DNA of 64,000 nucleotides from Vogesella margarita (GCF_028548475.1 NZ_JAQQLE010000006.1:62001-126000); one strand, 5' to 3'; counted from the first letter of the stretch, positions 36,809 through 45,498 are shown. Translations and numbers: made by a program. The notes: generated by a model from the letters alone, not told the origin.

Positions 36809-37600
36809 ATGAAGAAATCACTCACTATCGCGGCCCTGCTGCTGGCTGCCCTCGGCAGCACCCCGAGCCTGGCCGCACCGGTAGCCACCGTCAACGGTAG
36901 CGCCATCGACAGCAGCACCCTGGACCAGGCCGTGAAGCAGCTCATCGGCAACAGCGGCGGCCAGCTGAAAGACAGCCCGGCCCTGCGCGAAGAAGTGCGC
37001 CAGCGCCTGATCAACCGTGAACTGATCGTGCAGGCCGCCACCAAGGCCGGTCTCGACAAGAAGCCGGAATTCCAGCAGCAGCTAGCCGAGGCACGCACCG
37101 AATTGCTGCAGCAGGCCTTCTTCCAGCAAAGCGTCAACACCAACCCGGTGTCGGACAGCGCGCTGAAGGCGGCCTACCAGCAGTACAGCGAGCGCTTTAA
37201 CGGCGTGAAGGAAGTAAAAGTCCGCCAGATCATCGTCAACAGCGAAGCCGACGCCAACAGCGTGCTGGCCGAGCTGAAAAAAGGCGCCAAGTTCGAAACC
37301 CTGGCCGCCAGCAAATCCATCCACCAGCCTAGCCGCGAACGTGGCGGTGACCTGGGCTGGGGAAACCTGGCGTCCATGGAACCGCCGCTGGCTGCCGCGC
37401 TCCAAGCCATTCCCAAAGGCAAGTTCAGCGCCCAGCCGCTGCGCTCCGGCCTGGGCTGGCACCTGTTCAAGGTAGAGGACATCCGCGACGCGAAGCCGCT
37501 GCCTTTTGAAACCGTCAAGCCGCAGATCGCCCGCGATCTGCAGGACAAAGCGATTAGTGACGCGATCGGCGAATTGCGTCAGAAAGCCAACATTCAATAA
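36809..37600 (+). CDS. Periplasmic parvulin-type peptidyl-prolyl isomerase, paralogue 1
   Basis: A 263-residue SurA/PpiC-like foldase with a signal peptide (MKKSLTIAALLLAALGSTPSLA). A SurA N-like helical part (about 25-125, VATVNGSAIDSSTLDQAVKQL) is followed by a rotamase domain (about 130-235, VKEVKVRQIIVNSEADANSVLAELKKGAKFETLAASKS, GGDLGWGNLASMEPPLAAAL). Helps outer-membrane protein folding. Tandem with a second paralogue 15 bases downstream. Confidence 0.9.
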   Translation: MKKSLTIAALLLAALGSTPSLAAPVATVNGSAIDSSTLDQAVKQLIGNSGGQLKDSPALREEVRQRLINRELIVQAATKAGLDKKPEFQQQLAEARTELLQQAFFQQSVNTNPVSDSALKAAYQQYSERFNGVKEVKVRQIIVNSEADANSVLAELKKGAKFETLAASKSIHQPSRERGGDLGWGNLASMEPPLAAALQAIPKGKFSAQPLRSGLGWHLFKVEDIRDAKPLPFETVKPQIARDLQDKAISDAIGELRQKANIQ

Positions 37601-37615
37601 CCACTGGAAACCCCG

Positions 37616-38392
37616 ATGAACTTCCCTTTGAAAAAGACCCTGATTGCCGTCAGCCTGCTGACCGCCACCGCTAGCGTGTTCGCCACTTCGGTCAATGGCG
37701 TGGCCATCAGCCAGCAGCGTATCGACGCCATCACCCGCATGATGGAAGCGCAAGGCCAGAAATCGACGCCGGAAATGGCGCAAATGGTCAAGGACCAGCT
37801 GATCACCGCTGAAATCCTGCGTCAGGAAGCCGTGAAAAAGGGCCTGGACAAGTCCGCCGACTACCTCGCCGAAATCGAGAACGCCAAGGCGATGGCGCTG
37901 GCCAACCGCCTGATCAAGGAACACCTGCGCACCAACCCGGTGACCGACGCCCAGGCCCGTGCTGAGTACGACAAGGTGAAAGCCGAGTTCCCGGAGCGCA
38001 AGAGCTTTGATGCCAGCCACATCCTGGTGAAGACCGAAGCCGAAGCCAAGGCCGTGATCGAGGCGCTGAAAAAAGGCAAGCCGTTCGCGCAGCTGGCCAA
38101 GGAAAAATCGCTGGACCCGGGCTCCAAGGACAACGGTGGCAACCTGGGCTGGAACGAGCCGGGCACCTTCGTGGCCCCGTTCTCCGAGGCGATGGTGAAG
38201 CTGGCCAAGGGCCAGGTGACCGCCACCCCGGTGAAGACCGATTTCGGCTTCCACGTCATCAAGCTGAACGACGTGAAAGTGGAAGCGGCACCACCGCTGG
38301 AAACCCTGCGCCCGCAGCTGGAGCAGCGCATCCAGTCGCAGCGCGTCGAGGCACTGATCAAGTCGCTGAAAGCCAGCGCCAAGGTCCAGTAA
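37616..38392 (+). CDS. Periplasmic parvulin-type peptidyl-prolyl isomerase, paralogue 2
   Basis: A 258-residue paralogue of the preceding protein with its own signal peptide (MNFPLKKTLIAVSLLTATASVFA). The rotamase domain has the conserved FDASHILVKTEAEAKAVIEALKKGKPFAQLAKEKSLDPGSKDNGGNLGW and FGFHVIKLNDV. The His of ASHILV, present here, is replaced by Gln in paralogue 1 (RQIIV), so this copy looks the more classical isomerase. Last gene of the operon. Confidence 0.9.
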   Translation: MNFPLKKTLIAVSLLTATASVFATSVNGVAISQQRIDAITRMMEAQGQKSTPEMAQMVKDQLITAEILRQEAVKKGLDKSADYLAEIENAKAMALANRLIKEHLRTNPVTDAQARAEYDKVKAEFPERKSFDASHILVKTEAEAKAVIEALKKGKPFAQLAKEKSLDPGSKDNGGNLGWNEPGTFVAPFSEAMVKLAKGQVTATPVKTDFGFHVIKLNDVKVEAAPPLETLRPQLEQRIQSQRVEALIKSLKASAKVQ

Positions 38393-38410
38393 CAGGCCGC
38401 GCTGCCCGAG

Positions 38411-38445
38411 CATGAAAAAACCGGCCACTGGCCGGTTTTTTCATG
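38411..38445. terminator. Terminator after the ppiC pair
   Basis: CATGAAAAAACCGGCC (38411-38426) pairs with GGCCGGTTTTTTCATG (38430-38445) around ACT. It is symmetrical, so it also serves the converging enoyl-CoA hydratase gene. Confidence 0.9.
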
Positions 38446-38466
38446 GACAGACGGGCCGCGAGACGT

Positions 38467-39252
38467 TCAGTCGTCGTCCTGCTCCGCCCAGCCAGGCTCG
38501 CGTTTCTCCTTGAAGGCGCGCACGCCTTCCAGCTGCTCCGCACTGCCAATCAGCGCTAGGAACGCCGCCTTTTCCGCCGCCAGCTGTGCGGCCAACGTTT
38601 GCGACGGACTGGCCTCAATCAGCCGCCGTGCCGCATGGATCGCCTGCGGCGACTGTTCGCGCACCCGCGCCGCCAGACTCAACGCCACAATCTTGGCCAA
38701 GCCGCTTTCCACCACTTCTTCCACCAGCCCGATGGCCAGCGCCTTGTCGGCGGTGACGAACTCGCCGCCGAGGATGAGCCGCTTCGCCCACGGCACGCCG
38801 ACGCGGTCGGTCAGCGCCTTGGTGCCGCCGGCACAGGGGATCAGCCCGACCCGCGCCTCTGGCAACCCCAGGCTGGCGCCGCGCTCGGCCACGATGTAGT
38901 CGCAGGCCAGCGCGCACTCCAGCCCGCCGCCCAACGCGAAGCCGTTCACCGCCGCCACCGTCACGCCGGGGTAGTGGCGCACCGCGTCAAATGCCAGCGC
39001 AAAGGCGTCCGCCACCTTGCCGGCCTGCGCCGCCGCTCCGTCGCCGAACAGCGCGAGATCGGCACCAGCCGAGAAGTAGCGGTCGCCGGCACCGGTCAGC
39101 ACCACCGCGCGAATGGCGTCATCGGCCGTCAGCGCATCCATCGCCCTGGCCAGCTCCTGCAACGACTCTATCGTCCACACATTGGCCGGCGGATTATTGA
39201 TCGTGACAATTGCTGATTGCCCAAGACGTTCGACAATGATTTTTTGTGTCAT
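38467..39252 (-). CDS. Enoyl-CoA hydratase/isomerase family protein
   Basis: A 261-residue crotonase, starting at ATG 39252 (MTQKIIVERLGQSAIVTINNPP) with GGAG eight bases upstream. The oxyanion-hole segments are YFSAGADLALFG and VNGFALGGGLECALACDYIVAE. Glutamates equivalent to the two catalytic ones sit in GGGLEC and GLPEARVGLIP. A hydratase of fatty-acid oxidation is the plainest reading. An in-frame extension upstream is not supported by a ribosome binding site. Confidence 0.88.
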   Translation of the reverse strand: MTQKIIVERLGQSAIVTINNPPANVWTIESLQELARAMDALTADDAIRAVVLTGAGDRYFSAGADLALFGDGAAAQAGKVADAFALAFDAVRHYPGVTVAAVNGFALGGGLECALACDYIVAERGASLGLPEARVGLIPCAGGTKALTDRVGVPWAKRLILGGEFVTADKALAIGLVEEVVESGLAKIVALSLAARVREQSPQAIHAARRLIEASPSQTLAAQLAAEKAAFLALIGSAEQLEGVRAFKEKREPGWAEQDDD

Positions 39253-39551
39253 GTGGCACTCCTCCAGCCTCGGCAATGCCCGGCTGAGGCGCAATATCCA
39301 GCAGCGTTATTCAGCGTGGATTCACCGGGGAAAACAGCTACTTTTCGAGCATTGGCGCGGTTTTGCTAGCTTTAACCATGGACTATGTCGCTGATTTTGC
39401 AAGCCCCGTCCCACCGGCAAAACAGCGCCACAATGTGCCGCCGGCCATTCAATAAACAGCGTTTACAAATGGCCGGCCACGACAAGTTCCACGCCGCAGC
39501 CGGGCCCGGCTGCTACACTAGCGGCCATCTTTTTTGCCTGCGTTGTCACCC
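39253..39551. other. Divergent intergenic region
   Basis: About 300 bases between the crotonase gene and the TauE/SafE-like gene. Contains an inverted repeat GCCGGCCATT (39440-39449) / AATGGCCGGC (39468-39477). No open frame of coding character was seen. Confidence 0.5.
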
Positions 39552-40223
39552 ATGCTGGAAATCAGTCTGCTGTCCCTGTTTCTTGCCGGCCTGCTTGGCG
39601 GCGTGCACTGCCTCGGCATGTGCGGCGGCATCGTCACCGCCATTTCGCTGGGCAAGTCGCAAACGGCGCCGCTGTGGCACCTGCTGTGCTACAACGTTGG
39701 CCGCATCGGCAGCTACGTCTGTGCCGGCGCGCTGCTCGGCGGCCTAGCGCAGTGGGGACTGAGCCAGGCGGCGTACCAGCCGCTGCAAACCGCGCTGTTC
39801 ATTGCGGCCAACCTGCTGCTGATCCTGCTCGGCCTGTACCTGGCCGGCCTGTCCGCCGCCATCACCCGCATCGAACACCTCGGCCGGCCGCTGTGGCGGC
39901 GCCTGCAGCCGCTGACCCGCCGCTACCTGCCGGTGCGCACCGCCCGCCAGGCGCTGCTGGCCGGCGCGATCTGGGGCTGGCTGCCGTGCGGGCTGGTCTA
40001 CACCGCCAGCATCGCCGCGCTGGCCTCCGGCGGTGCCGGCCAGGGCGCGCTGGTGATGCTGGCCTTCGGCCTCGGCACCCTGCCCAACCTGCTGCTGATG
40101 GGGCTGTTTGCCAGCAAGCTGCAGCAGCTGAAACAGCAACGGCCAGTCCGCCTGGTGGCGGGACTGGCCGTGATGGCACTCGGTGGCTGGCACCTGTGGC
40201 TGCTGCTTACATCGACTGGCTGA
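39552..40223 (+). CDS. TauE/SafE-type membrane protein (COG2836-like)
   Basis: A 223-residue protein with about six helices. The N-terminal GGVHCLGMCGGIVTA and the mid WGWLPCGLVYTASIAALASGGAGQGALVMLAFGLGT are the hallmark repeats of the small TauE/SafE group often found near cytochrome cbb3 and copper genes. The HC and MC residues may bind a metal. Ends 17 bases inside the converging znuA gene. Function inferred only as metal or heme-centre related. Confidence 0.8.
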   Translation: MLEISLLSLFLAGLLGGVHCLGMCGGIVTAISLGKSQTAPLWHLLCYNVGRIGSYVCAGALLGGLAQWGLSQAAYQPLQTALFIAANLLLILLGLYLAGLSAAITRIEHLGRPLWRRLQPLTRRYLPVRTARQALLAGAIWGWLPCGLVYTASIAALASGGAGQGALVMLAFGLGTLPNLLLMGLFASKLQQLKQQRPVRLVAGLAVMALGGWHLWLLLTSTG

Positions 40224-41100
40224 GCGCGGTCACGTTGCTGCGGAACATCTCCAGATAGCTGCGCGCGCCGGGCTGGCTGGACAACGCATCGGAGTACAGC
40301 TTGCCGCCAACCTTGACGCCGGCTTCTTTCGCCAGCTGGTCGATCAGGCGCCGGTCGGACATGTTCTCGATGAACACCGCCTTTACCTGTTCCTTTTTCA
40401 CCTGGCGGATCAGCTGCGCCACCGACTTGGCCGAGGCCTCGGCGTCGGTGCTCACCCCTTGCGGTGCCATGAAGCGGATCGCGTAGCGCTGGCCGAGGTA
40501 GGCGAAGGCATCGTGCGAGGTCAGCACCTTGCGCCGCGCCGCCGGCACCGCGGCAAACTGCTTGCCGGCCCAGCTGTCCAGCTCCTGCAGCCGCGCCTTG
40601 TAGGCGGCGGCGCGCTCGCGGTAGTAGCTGGCGCCTGCGGCATCCGCGCGGCTGAGGCCGGCGGCGATGTTGTCGACGTAACGCAGCACGTGCTGCGGGT
40701 TGTGCCAGGCGTGCGGATCGGCATGGCCGTGGTCGTGACCATGCTCGTCGTGGCCGTACCCGTCTTCCGCCACCTCTAGCGGCTTGATGCCGTTAGCGGC
40801 GGTGATGGTCACGCCCTTGAAATTGGCCGACTTGTTCAGGCGATTGATCCAGCCCTCGAAGCCGAGGCCGTTGACCACGAACACCTTGGCCTCGGCCAGC
40901 TTCTTGACGTCGGCCGGTTTGGGCTGGAACACGTGGGCGTCCTGATCTGCACCGACCAGCGACACCACGCTGACGCGCTCGCCGCCGACTTCGCGGGTGA
41001 TGTCGGCCATGATGCTGAAGCTGGCGACCACCGGCAGGTTGGCCCACGCCGCCAGCGGCGACAACAGCAGGCTGCTCACAATAATTTTCCGTACGTTCAC
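40207..41100 (-). CDS. znuA: ZnuA-type zinc-binding protein
   Basis: Periplasmic zinc receptor of 297 residues. The GTG at 41100 (MNVRKIIVSSLLLSPLAAWA) is taken as start, because GGAGAG lies upstream and the gap to the permease stop is four bases. Zinc ligands are in DQDAHVFQPKP, NPQHVLRY and SHDAFAYLGQRY; a His-rich loop (HDEHGHDHGHADPHAWH, about 118-134) marks zinc rather than manganese specificity. Last gene of the zur-cobW-His-rich-znuCBA operon. Confidence 0.92.
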   Translation of the reverse strand: MNVRKIIVSSLLLSPLAAWANLPVVASFSIMADITREVGGERVSVVSLVGADQDAHVFQPKPADVKKLAEAKVFVVNGLGFEGWINRLNKSANFKGVTITAANGIKPLEVAEDGYGHDEHGHDHGHADPHAWHNPQHVLRYVDNIAAGLSRADAAGASYYRERAAAYKARLQELDSWAGKQFAAVPAARRKVLTSHDAFAYLGQRYAIRFMAPQGVSTDAEASAKSVAQLIRQVKKEQVKAVFIENMSDRRLIDQLAKEAGVKVGGKLYSDALSSQPGARSYLEMFRSNVTALSQSM

Positions 41101-41104
41101 GCGC

Positions 41105-41983
41105 TCAACTCTCCAAATGACGTTGCCGCAGCAGGCGGGGCAACACGCCGCCCTGCGGGGCAACAAACAGCGAAACGATATAAAACAGGCCGGCTAGCAG
41201 GATGATGCACGGCCCGGACGGCAGCTCGACGTGATAGGACAGCAGCAACCCACCCATGCCCGCCAGCGCGGCGATCAGGAAGGCCGCCAGCATCATGCCG
41301 CCGACCGTGGCCGCCCACAGCCGCGAGCAGATCGCGGGCAGCATCATCAGCCCCACCGACATCAGCGTGCCCAGCGCCTGGAAGCCCGATACCAGGTTCA
41401 GCACCACCAGCAGCAGGAACAGCAGGTGCCACACGCTGCCGTGGCCGCCGACCGCGCGCAGGAACACCGGGTCCAGGCTTTCCAGCAACAGCGGGCGGTA
41501 GATCACCGCCAGCGTCAGCAGCGTCACGCTGGCGACGCTGGCCACCAGCAGCAGCGCGGCGTCGTCCACGGCCAGCACCGAGCCGAACAAGAGGTGCATC
41601 AGGTCGACATTGCTGCCGCTGCCGGACACCAGCAGTACGCCGATGGCCAGCGACAGCAGGTAGAAGGCGGCAAAGCTCGCGTCTTCCTTGATCTCGGTAA
41701 AGCGCGTCGCGAGGCCGGCAAAACCGGCCACCAGCACGCCGGCGACAAAGCCGCCAAGGCTCATCGCCGGCAGGCTCAGGCCGGCGATCAGGAAGCCGAC
41801 GGCAGCGCCGGGCAGCACCGCGTGGCTCATCGCGTCACCGACCAGGCTCATGCGCCGCATCACCAGGAACAGGCCGACCGGCGCGCTGCCCAGCGCCAGC
41901 GCCAGACACGCCACCAGCGCGCGGCGCATGAAGGCGAATTCGACAAAGGGTGCCAGCACCCATTGGTACAGGAAATCGATCAC
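41105..41983 (-). CDS. znuB: ZnuB-type zinc ABC permease
   Basis: A 292-residue, eight-to-nine-helix ABC-3 family permease. The start is the GTG at 41983, which overlaps the znuC stop by four bases (GTGA); the longer upstream frame is antisense noise. Family features are RRMSLVGDAMSHAVLPGAAVGFLI and SGFQALGTLMSVGLMMLPA. Works with ZnuC and ZnuA for high-affinity zinc import. Confidence 0.92.
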   Translation of the reverse strand: MIDFLYQWVLAPFVEFAFMRRALVACLALALGSAPVGLFLVMRRMSLVGDAMSHAVLPGAAVGFLIAGLSLPAMSLGGFVAGVLVAGFAGLATRFTEIKEDASFAAFYLLSLAIGVLLVSGSGSNVDLMHLLFGSVLAVDDAALLLVASVASVTLLTLAVIYRPLLLESLDPVFLRAVGGHGSVWHLLFLLLVVLNLVSGFQALGTLMSVGLMMLPAICSRLWAATVGGMMLAAFLIAALAGMGGLLLSYHVELPSGPCIILLAGLFYIVSLFVAPQGGVLPRLLRQRHLES

Positions 41984-42720
41984 GGCGTTACTCCATCCAC
42001 GCGGCACACCGGGGCATTGGCCGACCAGTGCGCGGCGGTATCGCTGGCGCGGCGCAGCTTGTCCGCGGTCAGTACCTCGGCGGTGTCGCCCCAGGCGATC
42101 ACCTCGCGCGCCATCAGCAGCGTCTGCGGAAAGTGCTCGCGCACCTGCTGCTCGTCGTGCAGCACCGCGATCACGGTGCGCCCTTCCGTCTTCCAGCGCT
42201 CGACCAGGCGCAGCAGGTCGGCGGTGGTGGCGGCGTCGACGGCGTTGAACGGCTCGTCGAGCAGAATCAGCGGCGCGTCCTGCACCAGGATGCGGGCGAA
42301 CAGCACGCGCTGGAACTGGCCGCTGGACAGCGCGGAGATCGGGCGGGTGGCGAAGTCCTCCAGACCAACGGTCACCAGCGCGTTCCACGACGCGTCGTCA
42401 TCGTTGCGGCCAACCTTGCCGAACAGGCCGCTGCGCTGCCAGTGGCCGCTGGACACCAGATCGATCACCGATACCGGCAGCGAGCGGTCGATTTCCGACT
42501 GCTGCGGCAGGTAGGCGAGGTCGCGGCGTGCGACGCCGCGCATCTCCACACGGCCGGAGTCCGGCTTCAGCGCGCCCATGATGGTTTTCAGCAGGGTGCT
42601 CTTGCCGGCGCCGTTGGGGCCGAAGATCGCCGTGGCCTGGCCGTCGGCAAAGCTGCCGCTGACGTGGTGCACGGCGGGGTGGCGACGGTAGGACACCGTC
42701 AGGTTTTCCAGCCGGATCAT
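41980..42720 (-). CDS. znuC: ZnuC-type zinc ABC ATPase
   Basis: A 246-residue ATP-binding subunit starting at ATG 42720 (MIRLENLTVSYRRHPAVHHV). Walker A is GPNGAGKS (about 34-41), the ABC signature LSSGQFQRVLFAR, Walker B LILLDEPFNAVD and the switch His in VLHDEQQV. Overlaps both neighbours by four bases. Contains a full motif copy at 42404-42418. Confidence 0.93.
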   Translation of the reverse strand: MIRLENLTVSYRRHPAVHHVSGSFADGQATAIFGPNGAGKSTLLKTIMGALKPDSGRVEMRGVARRDLAYLPQQSEIDRSLPVSVIDLVSSGHWQRSGLFGKVGRNDDDASWNALVTVGLEDFATRPISALSSGQFQRVLFARILVQDAPLILLDEPFNAVDAATTADLLRLVERWKTEGRTVIAVLHDEQQVREHFPQTLLMAREVIAWGDTAEVLTADKLRRASDTAAHWSANAPVCRVDGVTP

Positions 42721-42920
42721 GCCACCTCCTGCAGTGCCCAGTGCACCAGCAGCCACAACGCGGCCAGCGGCAGCGCGGCCAGCAGCAGGCGCTGGCCGGC
42801 GGACAGCGACAGCAGGCGCCAGCGCGGCAGGTGCGAGGTTTCGCCGGCGGCGTGCGGGTGCGGATGGGAGTGCGCATGGTGCTCGTGTGCGGGGTGTTCG
42901 TGCTGATGGGAGTGTGTCAT
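42717..42920 (-). CDS. Small histidine-rich membrane protein of the zinc operon
   Basis: A 67-residue protein starting at ATG 42920. The first 27 residues hold 10 or more histidines (MTHSHQHEHPAHEHHAHSHP), followed by an Arg/Ser patch and a single hydrophobic helix (LLLAALPLAALWLLVHWAL). The start lies five bases after the cobW stop, and its stop overlaps the znuC start (ATGA), so it is almost certainly translated. The His tail probably faces the cytoplasm or periplasm as a zinc buffer or docking site. I know no named family for it. Confidence 0.75.
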   Translation of the reverse strand: MTHSHQHEHPAHEHHAHSHPHPHAAGETSHLPRWRLLSLSAGQRLLLAALPLAALWLLVHWALQEVA

Positions 42921-42925
42921 GCCGC

Positions 42926-43867
42926 TCACGCCCCGTTCCCGCTGCCGGCCGGCAGCACGCAGGCCTGGATGGCGGCTTCCAGCGCGTCGGCGTCGATGCG
43001 GCTGCCGATCACCTCGAAGCGGCTGTCGCGGCGCCACGCCACCTGGTTGGCCGCCCACTGCCCTTCGGTCCAGTTCAGCCACAGCCAGGTGTCCAGCACG
43101 CGGAACACGCCCTTGGCGCGCACCAGGCCGTCGACCCGTTGCGACAGGCTGTCGAACAGGTCGGTCAGCGCCTCGCCGGAGAACTCCGCGTCCGGCGCGA
43201 AGGTCCAGCCCTGCGATTGCCAGCCGGAGGCGTCGCCCGGGCGCACCGCCGGCCGGTAGCGCGACTTGTTCTGCACAGCCGCATCCAGCCATGCCGGATC
43301 GGCGGCGCCATCGCTGATCTCGGCGATCAGCGACTTGGGCGGAAACAGCGCGGCGGCCTTGTCGCGGTATGCGGCCAACGTTGGCGCGTCGGCAAGGTCG
43401 CACTTGGTGGCCAGCAGCACGTCGGCGATCATCACCTGGTCGCGGTACAGCGGCTGGCGGAAGTAGTCGTTGTTGGCGAACTGGCGCGGATCGACCAGCG
43501 TCATCACCGCGCCGACCTGCAGCGCGTTGCCCAGCGGCTCGGCGCGCAGCTCGTCGATCAGCCCGGCAGCGTGGGCGAGGCCGCTGGCCTCGATGATCAG
43601 CCGGTCCGGCCTCTCGCGGCGCAAGAGGTTGGCGACGGTGACCGTCATCTGCGGCCCGGCGACGCAGCACAGGCAGCCGCCGGCGATTTCGGCCACCGGC
43701 AGCTCGCCGTTATCCAGCACCGCGCCGTCGATACCGATCTCGCCGAACTCGTTGACGATGATCGCCCATTTTTCATGTTGCGGCCGCTGCGCGATCAGGT
43801 GGCGCAGCGCCGTGGTCTTGCCCACCCCGAGAAAGCCGGTGAGCACGTTGACGGTGGTTTTTTTCAT
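42926..43867 (-). CDS. COG0523 (CobW/ZigA-type) GTPase zinc metallochaperone
   Basis: A 313-residue G3E GTPase: P-loop GFLGVGKT at 11-18, metal motif GGCLCC (CxCC at 65-68), Walker B LIIEASGLAHA and base-specificity TKCD. A C-terminal CobW_C domain ends the protein. Within a Zur-regulated operon this family (ZNG1/ZigA) delivers zinc to client proteins under zinc shortage. ATG 43867 overlaps the zur stop; ATG 43885, with AGGA five bases upstream, is an alternative start. Confidence 0.9.
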   Translation of the reverse strand: MKKTTVNVLTGFLGVGKTTALRHLIAQRPQHEKWAIIVNEFGEIGIDGAVLDNGELPVAEIAGGCLCCVAGPQMTVTVANLLRRERPDRLIIEASGLAHAAGLIDELRAEPLGNALQVGAVMTLVDPRQFANNDYFRQPLYRDQVMIADVLLATKCDLADAPTLAAYRDKAAALFPPKSLIAEISDGAADPAWLDAAVQNKSRYRPAVRPGDASGWQSQGWTFAPDAEFSGEALTDLFDSLSQRVDGLVRAKGVFRVLDTWLWLNWTEGQWAANQVAWRRDSRFEVIGSRIDADALEAAIQACVLPAGSGNGA

Positions 43868-44298
43868 ACTCGACATGCCTGGCATAGTCCTGTCAGTAAA
43901 AGGTTTTGCTGGCGGATGGCGAAGCCCTGCAACAGCGCCTGCTCGCGCAGCACGTCCAGCGCTGGACTTGCGTCCACCTCGCTGACGTCGCCGCAGGCGG
44001 AGCAAACCAGGATTAGCCCTTCGTGGCAGCAGCCGACGTGGCGGCACACGATATAGCCGTTGAGCGCGTCGACCTTGTGCAGCAGGCCGGCTTCCACCAG
44101 GAAATCCAGCGCCCGGTACACCGTCGGCGGGGCGGCGATGCCGCGCTCGCGCTGCAGGTCGGCCAGCACCTGATAGGCCTTGACCACGCCTTCGTGCGCC
44201 AGCACCAGCTCCAGCACCTGACGGCGCAGCGCGGTCAGCTTCACGCCCTGTTGCTGGCACTGCAGGTCGGCCGCGGCAATAAAGCCAGCTTTATCCAT
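43864..44298 (-). CDS. zur: Zur, zinc uptake regulator (Fur family)
   Basis: A 144-residue Fur-type repressor. The winged helix has APPTVYRALDFLVEAGLLHKVDALNGYIVC; structural zinc cysteines are CSAC (99-102) and CQAC (139-142). The position at the head of the cobW-znuCBA operon, rather than near iron genes, identifies it as Zur. Candidate Zur sites lie 55-90 bases upstream, so the operon is likely autoregulated. Confidence 0.9.
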   Translation of the reverse strand: MDKAGFIAAADLQCQQQGVKLTALRRQVLELVLAHEGVVKAYQVLADLQRERGIAAPPTVYRALDFLVEAGLLHKVDALNGYIVCRHVGCCHEGLILVCSACGDVSEVDASPALDVLREQALLQGFAIRQQNLLLTGLCQACRV

Positions 44299-44352
44299 GA
44301 CAAGTCACCGGGAGTTAAAAGAATGAGGAGATAAATAGCAGCAATTCTTAAA

Positions 44353-44367
44353 TGTTACTATATAACA
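44353..44367. promoter_or_regulatory. Candidate Zur box
   Basis: TGTTACTATATAACA, an AT-rich palindrome resembling the GTTATA-N-TATAAC type of Zur site, 55 bases upstream of zur. A further GTTAAC-AACT-GTTAAC pair (44373-44388) follows. It is also within reach of the cytochrome c' promoter. Confidence 0.6.
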
Positions 44368-44468
44368 ACACCGTTAACAACTGTTAACCGCCCGCCGCTT
44401 CGATGCTGCAGTGCGCTGTGCTAAGCTGCCGCCATCGATTGCCTATCCCATCCGCAAGGAGCCCACAG

Positions 44469-44900
44469 ATGAAACAGCTACTGCTCACCGTGTTGTCCTG
44501 TACCGTGCTGCTGAGCCCGGCGTTTGCCGCCGACCCGGTGACCCAGCGCCAGGAAATCTTCAAGCAGTACAAGCAAACCGTCGCCACCATGGCCAAGACC
44601 GTGAAGGGCGAAACGCCGTACAGCAAGGACGAATTCGCCAAGCTGGCCGCGCATCTGGATGCGCTGGCACAGCAGCCGTGGCAGCACTTCCCGGCTGGCA
44701 GCGACAAGGGCAAGACCGGCGCCCGCGCCGAGATCTGGAGCAAGCCGCAAGACTGGAAGGCCGCCATCGACAAACACAAGACCGAGACCGCCAAGCTGAA
44801 ACAGACCGCCGCCGGCGGCGACCTCACCGCGATCAAGGCCCAGTTCGGCGCCACCCAGAAGACCTGCAAGGCCTGTCACGACAGCTTCCGCAACGACTGA
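44469..44900 (+). CDS. Cytochrome c', paralogue 1
   Basis: A 143-residue class II cytochrome c with a signal peptide (MKQLLLTVLSCTVLLSPAFA). The single heme site CKACH is at 133-137 near the C terminus, the hallmark of c' four-helix bundles. The segment ARAEIWSKPQDWKAAI matches the family. Cytochromes c' bind NO at five-coordinate heme and protect against NO, which fits a denitrifier. Followed by a terminator and a second paralogue. Confidence 0.92.
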   Translation: MKQLLLTVLSCTVLLSPAFAADPVTQRQEIFKQYKQTVATMAKTVKGETPYSKDEFAKLAAHLDALAQQPWQHFPAGSDKGKTGARAEIWSKPQDWKAAIDKHKTETAKLKQTAAGGDLTAIKAQFGATQKTCKACHDSFRND

Positions 44901-44919
44901 GTCCAGCCATCGCCACCGC

Positions 44920-44949
44920 GTTCAGCCCCGGGCGGGGCTGAACTTTTTT
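44920..44949 (+). terminator. Terminator between the two cytochrome c' genes
   Basis: GTTCAGCCCC (44920-44929) pairs with GGGGCTGAAC (44934-44943) and is followed by six Ts. Confidence 0.85.
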
Positions 44950-44993
44950 GGCGCGCGGCTTCCTGAAATCCGTCTCCCACCCGCATCAAGACC

Positions 44994-45422
44994 ATGAAAA
45001 AAATTCTCCTGCTTGCCACCCTCGCCCTCGTCGCCACCACCAGCCAGGCCGGCCCGGGCGAAGACCGCCAGAAAGCCTTCAAACAGGTATTGCGCAGTTT
45101 CGAACCGATGGGCGTGATGCTGCGCGGCAGCGGCTACCGCAAGGATGTGTTCATCCAGCACGCCGACGCGCTGAAGGCCGTCGCCGCGGCGCCGTTCGGC
45201 CAGTTCAAGCCGGGCACCATCGACGACGTCAGCCGCGCCAAGCCGGCGATCTGGAGCGAACCGGCAAAATGGAAGGCCGAACAGGACAAGTTCCTGCTCG
45301 CGGTTGGCCAGCTGCAGAAAACCGCGCGCGGCGACGACCTCGCCGCCATCCGCCGCGACTACGGTGCCGTGGCCGCCAGCTGCAAGGCCTGTCACGACAG
45401 CTTCCGCGGCCCGATGCGCTAA
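44994..45422 (+). CDS. Cytochrome c', paralogue 2
   Basis: A 142-residue class II cytochrome with a signal peptide (MKKILLLATLALVATTSQA) and CKACH at 130-134. Shares the IWSEPAKWKAEQDKF and KACHDSFR segments with the first copy but is otherwise diverged (MGVMLRGSGYRKDVF at about 39-53), so the duplication is old. It is separately terminated, suggesting independent regulation. A cytochrome b561 gene converges on it. Confidence 0.92.
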   Translation: MKKILLLATLALVATTSQAGPGEDRQKAFKQVLRSFEPMGVMLRGSGYRKDVFIQHADALKAVAAAPFGQFKPGTIDDVSRAKPAIWSEPAKWKAEQDKFLLAVGQLQKTARGDDLAAIRRDYGAVAASCKACHDSFRGPMR

Positions 45423-45459
45423 GCGCCGCCAGGCACAATCACGCTGCCAGAAACAAAAA

Positions 45460-45488
45460 CCGCCAGTCGATAAGGACTGGCGGTTTTT
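45460..45488 (+). terminator. Terminator after cytochrome c' 2
   Basis: CCGCCAGTC (45460-45468) pairs with GACTGGCGG (45475-45483), followed by five Ts. Confidence 0.88.
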
Positions 45489-45498
45489 CATTTCCGCA

